The notes: generated from the letters alone by a model not told the origin. 64,000 nt of DNA from Chitinophagaceae bacterium UBA1930 (GCA_002337145.1 DDFK01000001.1:310001-374000); one strand, 5' to 3'. Shown: positions 8,922 through 17,909, counted from the first letter of the stretch. Translations and numbers: made by a program.

Positions 8922-10313
8922 ATGCAAGATGCCGTTCAGAAAATTTATGTTGTTCCACTATACAAACTGCCACGCCATTTAATTGGACTGTTACGAAACC
9001 CCATTAAAGAAATATGCAGGATGACGGAACGCTACGGCGACATATTTGCCCTAGGCAACATGAATGCACTGTCCCGGCTGCCCAACAAACCCGTTATATT
9101 CATCAACCACCCGGACTATGTAAAATATGTGTTGAAGGATAACCTGGATAACTATTCGAGAGGGCAGGTTTTCAGGGACCGCAAAGACCTGTCCATGCTA
9201 GAAGACTTTTTAGGCAACGGCATCTTTATGAGTGATGGCGGCGACTGGGAAGAACAGCACCGCATAATAAAAGTATTATTCAACAACGAAGCCATCTGCA
9301 AGTCACATACAATCATACAACAAGAGCTTGCTGGCTTAGTGGCCAATTGGAAACAGCAATTGCCAACAAACAACGTGGTGGATATTGAAACCTCCATCCA
9401 CTTTACCATGTTAAAGATTCTTTTCAAAACGTATATAGTCAACTCCAATGCCTACAACTTTACCGAAATCTTCAACACCTTCCAGTCCATCATGAAGTTC
9501 TCCAGCTTCAACACTTCTGTTATCAACTTCATTAAAACCAATATCATCAACGCTTTTGGCATCAATTACCAATCAAAGAAGCATGAGCAATACATCAATA
9601 AATTGAACAAACTGGTTGACGAACTCATTACAGCACTCATCAACAACCAATACGAAAAAGGGGCATTAACCACCATACTGTTAAATAAATACGCCAACAA
9701 AGAAATTAGCTACAAAGATGTACGTGACACCATCATGAACTTTCTGTTTGCCGGTTTCGAAACAACGGCAGCAGGCATTACATGGACGCTTTATTGCATG
9801 GCCACCAACCCAGCGGAACAGGAAAAAGTATATGAAGAACTAAAAGCAGCTTCATTAACCCCAAACATCAATTGGAACGATACCGATTTGCCCAACCTTA
9901 AACTCGCCATCAAAGAATCCATGCGTTTGTACCCGCCTGTTTGGTTCTACATGCGGCAGTGCCTGAAAGAAGATTTCATTAACGGTTTTGTAGTAAGAAA
10001 GAATAGCCTGGTAATGATATGCCCTTTTGCCCTGCACAAACACAAAGACTATTGGGACGATCCTGCCCACTTCAACCCCATGAACTTCGAAAAGAAAAAC
10101 CTGCAAGGCAAAAGCTTTGTGTACATACCGTTTGGTCAAGGCAAAAGAATGTGCATAGGTCACGCATTTGCCGGTGTGCAAATGCACATGATACTGGCCC
10201 AGTTGCTGCACCAGTTCAGGTTTACCGCCACCAGCAACAAACAGCCTGCTATCAATGCTGCCATTATCATTAAAGGGGCCAAGCCTGTAAAGCTGCAACT
10301 GGCGTTACGTTAA
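8922..10313 (+). CDS. Cytochrome P450
   Basis: 463 residues, full length for the family. The I-helix oxygen-binding motif is AGFETTAAG (277-285), the K-helix ExxR is ESMR (332-335), and the heme loop is PFGQGKRMCIG with axial ligand Cys411. The short N-terminus has a membrane-leaning segment (YVVPLYKLPRHLIGLLRNP) but no clear anchor. It should be a heme monooxygenase using an external redox partner; none is encoded nearby. The 14-bp gap after the E2-like acyltransferase suggests cotranscription and possibly a hydroxylation-acylation pair on a lipid or natural product. The substrate cannot be read from the sequence. A terminator follows at 10392. Confidence 0.94.
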   Translation: MQDAVQKIYVVPLYKLPRHLIGLLRNPIKEICRMTERYGDIFALGNMNALSRLPNKPVIFINHPDYVKYVLKDNLDNYSRGQVFRDRKDLSMLEDFLGNGIFMSDGGDWEEQHRIIKVLFNNEAICKSHTIIQQELAGLVANWKQQLPTNNVVDIETSIHFTMLKILFKTYIVNSNAYNFTEIFNTFQSIMKFSSFNTSVINFIKTNIINAFGINYQSKKHEQYINKLNKLVDELITALINNQYEKGALTTILLNKYANKEISYKDVRDTIMNFLFAGFETTAAGITWTLYCMATNPAEQEKVYEELKAASLTPNINWNDTDLPNLKLAIKESMRLYPPVWFYMRQCLKEDFINGFVVRKNSLVMICPFALHKHKDYWDDPAHFNPMNFEKKNLQGKSFVYIPFGQGKRMCIGHAFAGVQMHMILAQLLHQFRFTATSNKQPAINAAIIIKGAKPVKLQLALR

Positions 10314-10391
10314 GTGTCTAAACACGCACGTATGGCCGTTTAAAATTATTCCGTTTCCATTCCATTAATCAGTATATTGTAACCCATAAAC

Positions 10392-10434
10392 GATTGCTAG
10401 CTATTTTATGAAAAATGGTCTAGCAATCTTTTTA
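10392..10434 (+). terminator. Terminator-like hairpin between the P450 and ATP-grasp genes
   Basis: GATTGCTAG (10392-10400) pairs with CTAGCAATC (10420-10428), and ATTTT/AAAAT can extend the stem inward. The T-rich run TTTTTATTT follows. It ends only about 22 bp before the next ATG, too close for a separate promoter in between, so it either ends the P450 transcript incompletely or acts as an attenuator for the next operon. Confidence 0.7.
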
Positions 10435-10456
10435 TTTCAACCAAACCCAAAAACAA

Positions 10457-11911
10457 ATGCTTATGGGTACCGAAGCATTATTGCAGCAATACAACCTGCC
10501 ATCAGCGGCTATATGGGACGAGATGGCCAGCACATCTGGCGTACGCATACCCTACCAAAAAGTGATACATGCACTTAAACAGTTTGATGTGGCCGCATTG
10601 CAACAAAAAGATAGACTTGCAGGCGAGCTGTTCATGAACCAGGGCATCACCTTTACTGTGTACAGCGACAATGAAGGCATTGAACGCATATTTCCTTTCG
10701 ACATCATTCCACGCATCATCACGGCTGCCGAATGGGCCCATGTGGAAAGCGGCATCAAGCAACGCCTCAAGGCCCTCAATCTTTTCCTCAAAGACATTTA
10801 CAATACCCAGCAGATAATAAAGGACGGCATCATTCCTGCCGAACTCATTGCATCATGCCCACACTATACCCGCGAGGTATTTGGCATACAGGTACCCTAC
10901 GACATTTATGTACACATTAGCGGCATCGATTTGATACGTGGCGACAACGGCACTTTCTATATACTGGAAGACAACCTACGCACACCCAGCGGTGTAAGCT
11001 ACATGCTCGAAAACAGGGAGGTAACCAAACGCATCTTTCCCGAAATGCTCAACGAAAACAAAGTGCGTATGGTAAGCAACTACCCTTTGCAACTGCACCA
11101 GATATTGTTGGCACTGGCACCGCAACAGTTATCCAACCCAACAGCCGTGATACTTACGCCCGGCATCTTCAACTCCGCCTACTACGAACATACTTTTCTT
11201 GCAAGGCAAATGGGCATTCCACTGGTTGAAGGCAGGGACCTAGTGGTAGACAACCATAAAGTGTACATGAAAACCACCAACGGCCTGCAAAGGGTACATG
11301 TTATTTATCGCAGGGTTGATGATGATTACCTGGACCCCTTGGTATTTAAACCCAATAGTGCACTGGGCGTGCCTGGCCTGGTAGGTGCATACCGCAAAGG
11401 CAATGTGGCCATTGTAAATGCCATGGGCAATGGCGTGGCAGATGACAAAGCCGTGTACGCCTATGTACCCGCCATGATAAAATACTACCTGAACGAAGAG
11501 CCCATTTTGCCCAATGTGCCCACTTACCAGCTAAGCGATGTGGATGCACGCAAGTACGTATTCGAAAACATACACAACATGGTCATAAAGCGTACCAACC
11601 AAAGCGGCGGCTATGGCATGCTCATGGGCAACAGTGCCGACGAAAAAACAATCGCCGAGTTTTTGGTGGCCGTAGAAGAAGACCCCAGAAGCTTTATTGC
11701 ACAGCCTATCATCAAACTGTCAACCGTGCCCTGTTTTATCAATGGCAAGTTCGAAGCAAGGCATGTAGACTTAAGGCCCTATGCACTGGTTGGCCCCGAT
11801 GGAGTGCAGATAGTGCCCGGCGGCCTTACAAGGGTTGCCCTAAAAGAAGGTTCGCTGGTAGTGAACTCATCGCAAGGTGGTGGCAGCAAAGACACTTGGG
11901 TGATAGACTAG
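10457..11911 (+). CDS. Circularly permuted ATP-grasp protein (DUF404/DUF407 type)
   Basis: 484 residues, usual length for this family. Recognisable parts are DIIPRIITAAEWAHVESGIKQRLKALNLFLKDIYN, the IYVHISGIDLIRGDNG region, YILEDNLRTPSGVSYMLENR, and the phosphate/acid stretch IKRTNQSGGYGMLMG with the ending GGLTRVALKEGSLVVNSSQGGGSKDTWV. ATP-grasp enzymes make amide bonds through acyl-phosphates; this branch is linked by conserved gene order to alpha-E and transglutaminase-like proteins, as here, and is thought to build or modify a peptide. Product unknown. A second in-frame ATG lies 6 bp downstream. A hairpin upstream may control it. Confidence 0.9.
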   Translation: MLMGTEALLQQYNLPSAAIWDEMASTSGVRIPYQKVIHALKQFDVAALQQKDRLAGELFMNQGITFTVYSDNEGIERIFPFDIIPRIITAAEWAHVESGIKQRLKALNLFLKDIYNTQQIIKDGIIPAELIASCPHYTREVFGIQVPYDIYVHISGIDLIRGDNGTFYILEDNLRTPSGVSYMLENREVTKRIFPEMLNENKVRMVSNYPLQLHQILLALAPQQLSNPTAVILTPGIFNSAYYEHTFLARQMGIPLVEGRDLVVDNHKVYMKTTNGLQRVHVIYRRVDDDYLDPLVFKPNSALGVPGLVGAYRKGNVAIVNAMGNGVADDKAVYAYVPAMIKYYLNEEPILPNVPTYQLSDVDARKYVFENIHNMVIKRTNQSGGYGMLMGNSADEKTIAEFLVAVEEDPRSFIAQPIIKLSTVPCFINGKFEARHVDLRPYALVGPDGVQIVPGGLTRVALKEGSLVVNSSQGGGSKDTWVID

Positions 11912-11928
11912 ATGCAGGTTGCGAGTTA

Positions 11929-11998
11929 CAGGTTACTGGTTATTGCAATTTAATGGAACAAAAATATTGCATATATCAAACCAGAAACTAGTAACCTG
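11929..11998. repeat. Intergenic inverted repeat between ATP-grasp and alpha-E genes
   Basis: CAGGTTACT (11929-11937) is matched in inverse by AGTAACCTG (11990-11998), and nearby words (TGGTTATTGC, CCAGCAATAAC) are also complementary. There is no T-run. The 154-bp gap separates genes that otherwise look like one operon. Confidence 0.55.
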
Positions 11999-12065
11999 AA
12001 ACCAGCAATAACAAGATTTAATACTGTAACTTTTTTAACTGTAAACTTCTCAAATATATCTGTAC

Positions 12066-13007
12066 ATGCTTAGTAGAATTGCAGACTCCCTATTCTGGCT
12101 CAACCGTTACATGGAACGCAGCGATGGCTTGTTGAGGGGCATCAAGACACATTATATTTTGCTATTGGACAAAGGTGTTAACCAGAACCTGTCATGGCAA
12201 CCCATACTACAGATTTTTTCAAATTGTAGCGATGCAGAGATACTTGCCCTGCAAGACAATACAGAAGCCGCCCTGCATAAGCTACTGCTCGATGTTACCA
12301 ACCCCAACTCCTTAAAAGTAATGGTAGGCCGTGCCCGTGAAAATGCAAGGGGTGTGCAGGACCACATTACCAAAGAAGTATGGGAGCACGTAAACCAAAT
12401 GTACCATAGCGTAAACAACCTGTCGCCCGACCTTCAATTAAAAGGCTTTGAAGCCATTGCCACCATAGAATCTCTGGAGCAGGGCTGCATCCTTTATAAC
12501 GGTGTGGCCGATACAACCATGCCCCGTGGCTTGGGCTGGAGCTTCATGAACCTTGGCAGGTACATAGAGCGTTGTGTGCTGACCATAGAAATGTCCAACA
12601 AATACTTTACGGCCATTGACTATAACCTGGGCGATGAAAAGGACATACTGCAATGGCGGCCTTTGTTGCTGTCATTATCCGGTTATGAGCTTCATTTAAA
12701 ATCGTACAGGAGCACCAGCCACAACCACAATGCCCTGCATCAGGTATTATTTAATGAAAACTTTACACGTAGTGTTCTGTACACGCTGAAACGTTTGGAC
12801 AAATATTTTACACACGCCATAAAAAACAACGATGCCAACGAAACAGAAGCCTTGCGTAAGCAATTGGGAAGGCTGTTGAGCAAAATACAATACGCCGATT
12901 TTGATTCGTTAAATCAAGCTACATTGCAAGAGTTTTTATTTGACACCAGGGAAGAACTGGTAACATTTGGCAAACAGTTGGCACAGCAGTTCTTCTCGTA
13001 CGCTTAA
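12066..13007 (+). CDS. Alpha-E domain protein (DUF403)
   Basis: 313 residues, almost wholly helical. MLSRIADSLFWLNRYMERSDGLLRGI is the signature N-terminus of the alpha-E family, and GWSFMNLGRYIERCVLTIEM is its second conserved block. Members occur almost always beside a circularly permuted ATP-grasp and a transglutaminase-like protein, as here, and are proposed to act in the same peptide-forming or peptide-cutting system; no reaction has been established for it that I can name. It lies 9 bp before the transglutaminase gene, so those two are surely cotranscribed. Cytosolic: no signal or membrane segment. Confidence 0.92.
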   Translation: MLSRIADSLFWLNRYMERSDGLLRGIKTHYILLLDKGVNQNLSWQPILQIFSNCSDAEILALQDNTEAALHKLLLDVTNPNSLKVMVGRARENARGVQDHITKEVWEHVNQMYHSVNNLSPDLQLKGFEAIATIESLEQGCILYNGVADTTMPRGLGWSFMNLGRYIERCVLTIEMSNKYFTAIDYNLGDEKDILQWRPLLLSLSGYELHLKSYRSTSHNHNALHQVLFNENFTRSVLYTLKRLDKYFTHAIKNNDANETEALRKQLGRLLSKIQYADFDSLNQATLQEFLFDTREELVTFGKQLAQQFFSYA

Positions 13008-13016
13008 CAAAAAAAT

Positions 13017-13961
13017 ATGCCTGTTTTTAACATACATCACATAACCCGTTACGAATACGACAGACCGGTTAAAGAGAGTTGCAACGAAATAAAAATTTAT
13101 ACCTACCAGTGCGATGAACAGGAACTGCTGGAACACCAGGTTACCATTAGTGGGCAGCCCGATATACAGACTTTTACTGATTACTGGGGCAATAAAGTGG
13201 GCTTGTTCAATGTATTGGCACCACACAAAACCATGTCAATCGAAAGCAAGCTAATAGTGCGTACCACATTGCCATCGCAATTAAGGATCAATTTCCATAC
13301 AGGGTGGCAGGAGCTGGAAAGCGAAACAGCAGGCCAGTTGCAACTGTTGGAACTGGGCATGGCCCCCAGCATCGAATCGAAAGAAAAGATTGACGAAATC
13401 ATTGCTGCCCTGCAACCTACCACCAAAAGCATTGCAACAACAGTGGAACATTGCAGCGAACTTATTTACAAACAGTTCAAATACATAAAAGGCATTACCA
13501 ATATTGAAACCACAGTTGACGAGATATTGGAGGTACGTGCAGGCGTATGCCAGGATTTTGCCCACCTGATGTTACAGATACTGCGTACCCTAAAAATACC
13601 ATCACGCTACGTAAGCGGCTATATATGCCCCAACAAAAATGGCATGCGTGGCGAAGGTGCAACCCATGCCTGGGTAGAAGCCTATATACCTGGCTACGGC
13701 TGGGCTGGCATAGACCCAACCAATAATGTATGGGCCACCAGCCATCATGTAAAACTTGCTGTGGGTAAGGATTTCAATGATTGCACGCCTGCAAAAGGCA
13801 CATTCAAAGGCCCCGCAAGGCAAACATTGTCCGTATATGTATCTGTTGGTTACGAAGATGGTCATGTGTTTGAAGAAATGAACAAAGTGCAGATGCAGAC
13901 ACAGCCCAGCGATAGCAAGGAAGTATTGATTGATGAAGGTTATGGGGAACAGCAGCAGTAA
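13017..13961 (+). CDS. Transglutaminase-like cysteine protease/peptidase family protein
   Basis: 314 residues with an N-terminal beta domain (FNIHHITRYEYDRPVKESCNEIKI) and a transglutaminase core. The papain-like triad is visible as Cys178 in VRAGVCQDFAHL, His217 in GATHAWVEAYIPG and Asp233 in WAGIDPTNN. It has no signal peptide and is presumably cytosolic. In the conserved ATP-grasp/alpha-E/transglutaminase set this partner is predicted to cut or exchange peptide bonds made by the ATP-grasp enzyme. It is the third gene of the set, 9 bp after alpha-E. A polyglutamine-tipped tail (GEQQQ) ends the protein. Confidence 0.92.
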   Translation: MPVFNIHHITRYEYDRPVKESCNEIKIYTYQCDEQELLEHQVTISGQPDIQTFTDYWGNKVGLFNVLAPHKTMSIESKLIVRTTLPSQLRINFHTGWQELESETAGQLQLLELGMAPSIESKEKIDEIIAALQPTTKSIATTVEHCSELIYKQFKYIKGITNIETTVDEILEVRAGVCQDFAHLMLQILRTLKIPSRYVSGYICPNKNGMRGEGATHAWVEAYIPGYGWAGIDPTNNVWATSHHVKLAVGKDFNDCTPAKGTFKGPARQTLSVYVSVGYEDGHVFEEMNKVQMQTQPSDSKEVLIDEGYGEQQQ

Positions 13962-14169
13962 GCAGTGGATTGGTTAATTAGTGGGTAGGTTTTGGCAGGT
14001 AGTCTGATTAAGTTTGTTTTTTGGTGGTTATACATTGCTGCAAAGTCTCGGGCGGGTTGCTGCAATGTTTACGAACCTGCAGTTTCCAGCTACATTGGGG
14101 ATGATAAAACGAACTTCAAGAGCCTAATTGCATGCAGCAAAAGCCCCATTAGAAATGTTATTACAATAA

Positions 14170-14733
14170 ATGATGACAACCGATGTTCCATACATTTTCG
14201 AATCCCATTACTTAGCCTACGAAATAATGCCGGCAGGCAACCTCGATTTTGTCCGTCAACAATTCAGTTATCTGGAAGAATTGGAAGAGGATGAAAGGAA
14301 CAGTTGGGAAATGGTGCCACAAAGCGAGCAATATTTCAGGACAAGGCCCATTGGCAATAAGCCCATCCTTACAGAAAGCCTGCATATACCTGCTAACTGG
14401 CTTGATGCATTGCTTTCTGCTGGTTTAACCAGGTTCCATCACAAAAACATACAGGCAGATTATGGCGGGCTCTATACAAAAGCAATGCAGGCTGCCGGCT
14501 GTTATGGGTTGAATGGCTATGCCATATTCTTTTCACAGCAAGACAATCTGGTAACGCATATTTGGCTTGGGCACTACAATGAAACAGAAAACCATCCCGT
14601 GCCGCAAGCCCTGCTTGATGCACTTGCTTTGCTTGCAACAACACATCCTTGTATTTTGGCAGATTGGTATGAAAAGGCAATTATTGACCTGGCTAACAAA
14701 CAAGCAGTAAAGGAGTTTTTGACTATCGATTGA
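14170..14733 (+). CDS. Conserved-looking hypothetical protein, 187 residues
   Basis: I do not recognise this protein. It begins MMTTDVPYIFESHYLAYEIMPAGNLD and is acidic early on (YLEELEEDERNSW), then mixed alpha/beta with LPIW-like hydrophobic stretches (GYAIFFSQQDNLVTHIWLGHY). It has no signal peptide, membrane segment or evident catalytic motif. It lies 208 bp after the transglutaminase gene on the same strand and may or may not belong to that operon. Codon use looks like its neighbours, and the frame is long and free of competing coding frames, so it is likely a real gene. A second Met follows the first directly. Confidence 0.65.
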   Translation: MMTTDVPYIFESHYLAYEIMPAGNLDFVRQQFSYLEELEEDERNSWEMVPQSEQYFRTRPIGNKPILTESLHIPANWLDALLSAGLTRFHHKNIQADYGGLYTKAMQAAGCYGLNGYAIFFSQQDNLVTHIWLGHYNETENHPVPQALLDALALLATTHPCILADWYEKAIIDLANKQAVKEFLTID

Positions 14734-14777
14734 AAGTGTTCATCATGTCAATAACAACAAACGGCATTTGTGTAGGG

Positions 14778-14849
14778 TGGCCTCGCCAAGAATCGAACTT
14801 GGATCTGGAGCTTCGGAAACTCTTATACTATCCATTGTACTACGAGGCC
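14778..14849 (-). tRNA. tRNA-Arg (anticodon CCG)
   Basis: Read on the minus strand, the 7-bp acceptor stem GGCCTCG/CGAGGCC, D-arm GTAC/GTAT, anticodon arm with loop TTCCGAA (anticodon CCG, reads CGG) and T-arm CCAAG/CTTGG with TTCGATT loop all fold. The discriminator base is A and CCA is not encoded. The outermost anticodon-stem pair is A-C rather than Watson-Crick. It stands alone between two convergent coding genes. Confidence 0.93.
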
Positions 14850-14870
14850 ATGCGGGCAAAAATAATGGAA

Positions 14871-16019
14871 CTATTTGAATAGCTCTGCAAAAGCTGCCCG
14901 TAGAAAAATTTTTGTATCAACACTGTTCATAATCTTTAAGTCTTCCCATATACTGCTTTCATTGTCCAGGAATTTCAAAACGGTTGAGGGCTTATTGGTT
15001 TTGAAAATATCGGCAAATATTTTATCGCCATTTATTTTCTTTTGGTGCAGCACATGCAACAATACGCTATCATACAAATGGAACTTTTTATCGCTGCATG
15101 TTTGCCGTGTAAATGGATGGTTGTTGTGCAGTAGCGATGCAACAATGGCGGCAGTACGTTTTTGTATAAACTGAAAGGCATAGCCGCTACTGCCCTTAGC
15201 CTGCCCGCCTGCAACGCCCATATACACAATATTGCCTTGCTGTTGGGCAAATACATGGTTGGTCATGGGTATCACACCAAATTCTGTATGCTGAATGGTA
15301 TAGTTACTTATACCCAGGTTTTGGGCAATGTACTGCTTCAATGCATCCTCATAATCATCTGGCTGCAATAACTGCCCCGTAAACAAAGTGTACTCCACCA
15401 AAGCCTTGTTGGGCAATACAGGCATCACATACATAAATGTGGTACCATGTTTCTGGTTTACGCTAAAGTCCATAAAGGTTGCTACCGAAGCATCAAAAGC
15501 AGGCTCTTCCGTTTCAATAACCCAGCCTTTAAAATGCTGCAACAAATAGAACTCACCCTTCTTGATAACAGGCTTTTCAAAAACAATGGAATTAAAAATA
15601 TAGTCAGCAGTTATTTGTTCATTGGCCAGTTGGGCCACTGCCTTGGTGTTTGCGGTTTGAAGGGCCAGCACTTTTTCGTACCTAAACTCAACATTCAAAA
15701 ACTGTTGGGCATACTGTATTACGTGATTGTAAAAATCTATGCCCCTGATCATTTTATAAGTGTACGGCTGCAAGTCAAGTTTTGCGGTAAAAGCAGGTGA
15801 CCGGAAATTTACCTGTTGCCAACTATGGCATACAATGCTTTCAAACAGGCCTGGCTGTTTTTCCCAAAAGCACCAGGTACGGTCATTTTCTGTTTTTGGC
15901 CTTTCATCAATTACCAGTATGGATTTATTGTTCAGCTCCGGTTCCTGCAACAGCCGCATCAACAGGCTCAACCCTGCACAGCCCGCACCCGTAATCATAT
16001 AATCGTAGTGCTTCGTCAA
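14871..16019 (-). CDS. crtY: Lycopene beta-cyclase (CrtY family)
   Basis: 382 residues. The N-terminal Rossmann motif YDYMITGAGCAGLSLLMRLL binds FAD, followed by the family stretch VIDERPKTENDRTWCFWEKQPG. Later conserved parts are IFNSIVF, TFMYVMPVLPNKALVEYTLF and YMGVAGGQAKGSSGYAFQFI. It closes the ends of lycopene to beta-rings in the membrane during carotenoid synthesis. Other carotenoid genes (crtB, crtI, crtZ) are not in this window, so the pathway is split. It follows the 2-hydroxyacid dehydrogenase by 2 bp and is probably cotranscribed with it, though no pathway link is apparent. Confidence 0.9.
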   Translation of the reverse strand: MTKHYDYMITGAGCAGLSLLMRLLQEPELNNKSILVIDERPKTENDRTWCFWEKQPGLFESIVCHSWQQVNFRSPAFTAKLDLQPYTYKMIRGIDFYNHVIQYAQQFLNVEFRYEKVLALQTANTKAVAQLANEQITADYIFNSIVFEKPVIKKGEFYLLQHFKGWVIETEEPAFDASVATFMDFSVNQKHGTTFMYVMPVLPNKALVEYTLFTGQLLQPDDYEDALKQYIAQNLGISNYTIQHTEFGVIPMTNHVFAQQQGNIVYMGVAGGQAKGSSGYAFQFIQKRTAAIVASLLHNNHPFTRQTCSDKKFHLYDSVLLHVLHQKKINGDKIFADIFKTNKPSTVLKFLDNESSIWEDLKIMNSVDTKIFLRAAFAELFK

Positions 16020-16021
16020 TG

Positions 16022-16945
16022 TTACAGTCCCAGTTTATCAACCAGTACCTTGCTCATCTTATAAAACCCTTCGTGCGTAACACCTGCTGTATGTGGCGTT
16101 ATCACAACATTTTGCTGGCTTAGCAACCAGCTTAGCTTATCCTTTTCTTCTTGCGTGTAGGTATCCAGTTTTTCGTTTTCCAATACATCCAAACCGGCAG
16201 CTTTTATTTTTTTGTTTTGCAATGCGTTTATCAGGGCAGTAGTATCCGTTACCTTGCCACGGCATGGGTTCAAGAAATAGGGCTGCCTTTCCAACGAGTT
16301 GAAAAAAGCATCGCTTGCATAATGAAAAGTTTCTTCTGTCAATGGCAAATGCAGGCTCACCACATCTGCATAACGGGCTATCTGTTCAACGCTTGCCACG
16401 TGTATATAATCCTTTGCAAAATCAAACTTGTATTTGTCATAAGCCAGCACCGTTACGTCAAAAGGCTGCAACAATTTCGCAAATGCACTGCCTGTATTGC
16501 CAAACCCGATTATGCCAATGGTCTTGCCGCTTATCTCCTCGCCCCTGCTCTGCTCCCTAAGCCATTTGCCTTCCTTCAATCCTTCGTAGCTCCAGGTTAT
16601 TTTGTTCATCAGGTTCAGCAGCAGCCCAATAGTTTGTTCGGCTACTGCATTGCGGTTGCCTTCCGGTGTACTAATACATTGTATGCCCTTGCTTTCGGCA
16701 TAGGCCACATCAATATGCTCCATGCCGCTACCTAGCCTGCCTATCCATTTTAGCTGTGGTGCATTATCAATTACCTGCTTGTCTACCTTTATTCTTGTAG
16801 TAATCACAATGCCTTCCACATCCGTTAGTTGTGCAAGCAATTCGTTGTATAGAATATGCGGCTCGTACACTACTTCATATCCCTTTGCTGTCAAAGCATC
16901 CATCAAACAAGTATGTGCGTTGCCTGTAATAATTACTTTTTTCAC
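16022..16945 (-). CDS. D-isomer 2-hydroxyacid dehydrogenase (phosphoglycerate dehydrogenase-like)
   Basis: 307 residues, the compact form without an ACT regulatory domain. The NAD-binding motif is TIGIIGFGNTGSAFAKLL; the catalytic residues are in the usual places: Arg in the FLNPCRGKVTD segment, Glu in the GLDVLENEKLD region, and His in VVITPHTAGVT. The GSGMEHIDV substrate loop is also kept. It oxidises or reduces a D-2-hydroxyacid with NAD(H); substrate cannot be told. D-3-phosphoglycerate is possible (serA-like), but the SRG position reads CRG. It is located directly upstream of crtY. Confidence 0.87.
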   Translation of the reverse strand: MKKVIITGNAHTCLMDALTAKGYEVVYEPHILYNELLAQLTDVEGIVITTRIKVDKQVIDNAPQLKWIGRLGSGMEHIDVAYAESKGIQCISTPEGNRNAVAEQTIGLLLNLMNKITWSYEGLKEGKWLREQSRGEEISGKTIGIIGFGNTGSAFAKLLQPFDVTVLAYDKYKFDFAKDYIHVASVEQIARYADVVSLHLPLTEETFHYASDAFFNSLERQPYFLNPCRGKVTDTTALINALQNKKIKAAGLDVLENEKLDTYTQEEKDKLSWLLSQQNVVITPHTAGVTHEGFYKMSKVLVDKLGL

Positions 16946-17032
16946 CTATGTTTTTTTTTAATTGTATGTACTTGGCACCTTTGCTGCTACTGGGTTTTTA
17001 CCAAAGCGTAGGTCATCCCGCCTATAAATTGC

Positions 17033-17794
17033 TTAAGCTCCTTGCATCTTAAAAGTCAATGCAGCAAAGTCCTCAATGCTCAACTGCTCCGCACGTTTGG
17101 TAAATAGCTCATCCTGCAAAACAGTTTCATCAAACAGCCCCTTAACGGCATTACGCAGCATTTTACGTCTTTGGTTAAAGGCAGTCTTCACCAGGTTCAC
17201 AAATGCCTTTTCGCTCTTCATTTCATAAGCTGTTTCCTTTCTTGTCAGCCGTATCACGCCGCTCATTACTTTGGGTGGCGGGTTAAAGCTTTCGGGCGGC
17301 ACATCAAACAGGTATTCCACCTCGTAATGGGCCTGTATTAGTACACTGATAATACCATAGGCCTTGCTTTTGGGCCTGGCCGCAACCCGTTCTGCCACTT
17401 CTTTCTGAAACATGCCAATAACGGTAGGCACCTGTTGTTTCCAATCAAGCACCTTAAACAATATCTGTGAGGAAATGTTGTAGGGAAAATTGCCAATAAC
17501 CGTAAAGCTGCCTTCAAAAGGTGCATCAATATCCAGGAAACTCTGATGGATGATTTTGCCATTGATGGCCGGGAATGTTTTGTTCAGGTATTCCACTTTC
17601 TCATCGTCCAGTTCCACTGCCTTAAAATCAATATCGTCTAGCTCCAAAAGGTATTTTGTCAATGCACCACCACCAGGACCAACTTCAACCAATTGTTTGG
17701 GATAGTGTTCTTGCAGTGCGGCCACAATTCTGGTACAGATGCTTTCATCTTTTAAAAAATGTTGCCCAAGCGATTTCTTTAGTGTGTATTGCAT
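17033..17794 (-). CDS. rsmA: 16S rRNA (adenine(1518)-N(6)/adenine(1519)-N(6))-dimethyltransferase
   Basis: 253 residues, typical of KsgA/RsmA. SLGQHFLKDESICTRIV is the canonical N-terminus, VEVGPGGGALTKYLL binds S-adenosylmethionine and NFPYNISSQILFKVLD holds the catalytic NxPY motif. The C-terminal helical domain (AFNQRRKMLRNAVKGLF) fits. It dimethylates two adjacent adenines in helix 45 of 16S rRNA during late 30S assembly. It stands alone on the minus strand, 87 bp upstream of the 2-hydroxyacid dehydrogenase and divergent from the serine hydrolase gene. Confidence 0.96.
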   Translation of the reverse strand: MQYTLKKSLGQHFLKDESICTRIVAALQEHYPKQLVEVGPGGGALTKYLLELDDIDFKAVELDDEKVEYLNKTFPAINGKIIHQSFLDIDAPFEGSFTVIGNFPYNISSQILFKVLDWKQQVPTVIGMFQKEVAERVAARPKSKAYGIISVLIQAHYEVEYLFDVPPESFNPPPKVMSGVIRLTRKETAYEMKSEKAFVNLVKTAFNQRRKMLRNAVKGLFDETVLQDELFTKRAEQLSIEDFAALTFKMQGA

Positions 17795-17909
17795 TACCGC
17801 AAATGTAAGCCCCTATTGGGTAAAATTGATTGCAACATGGTGTACCGACTATATGCAATTGTAACATTTAATTGCTTTGGGCGTTCCAGTTAACAAATAC
17901 AGGTTGGGC

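Noticed and set aside
12055..12062. TATATCTG as a promoter for the alpha-E gene
   Set aside because: Only 4 bp from the start codon and one mismatch from consensus, with no TTTG at the right distance; the gene is more likely read from the ATP-grasp transcript.
13992..14294. 100-codon plus-strand frame after the transglutaminase gene
   Set aside because: Overlaps the better frame at 14170 and is rich in residues untypical of neighbouring proteins; no family resemblance.
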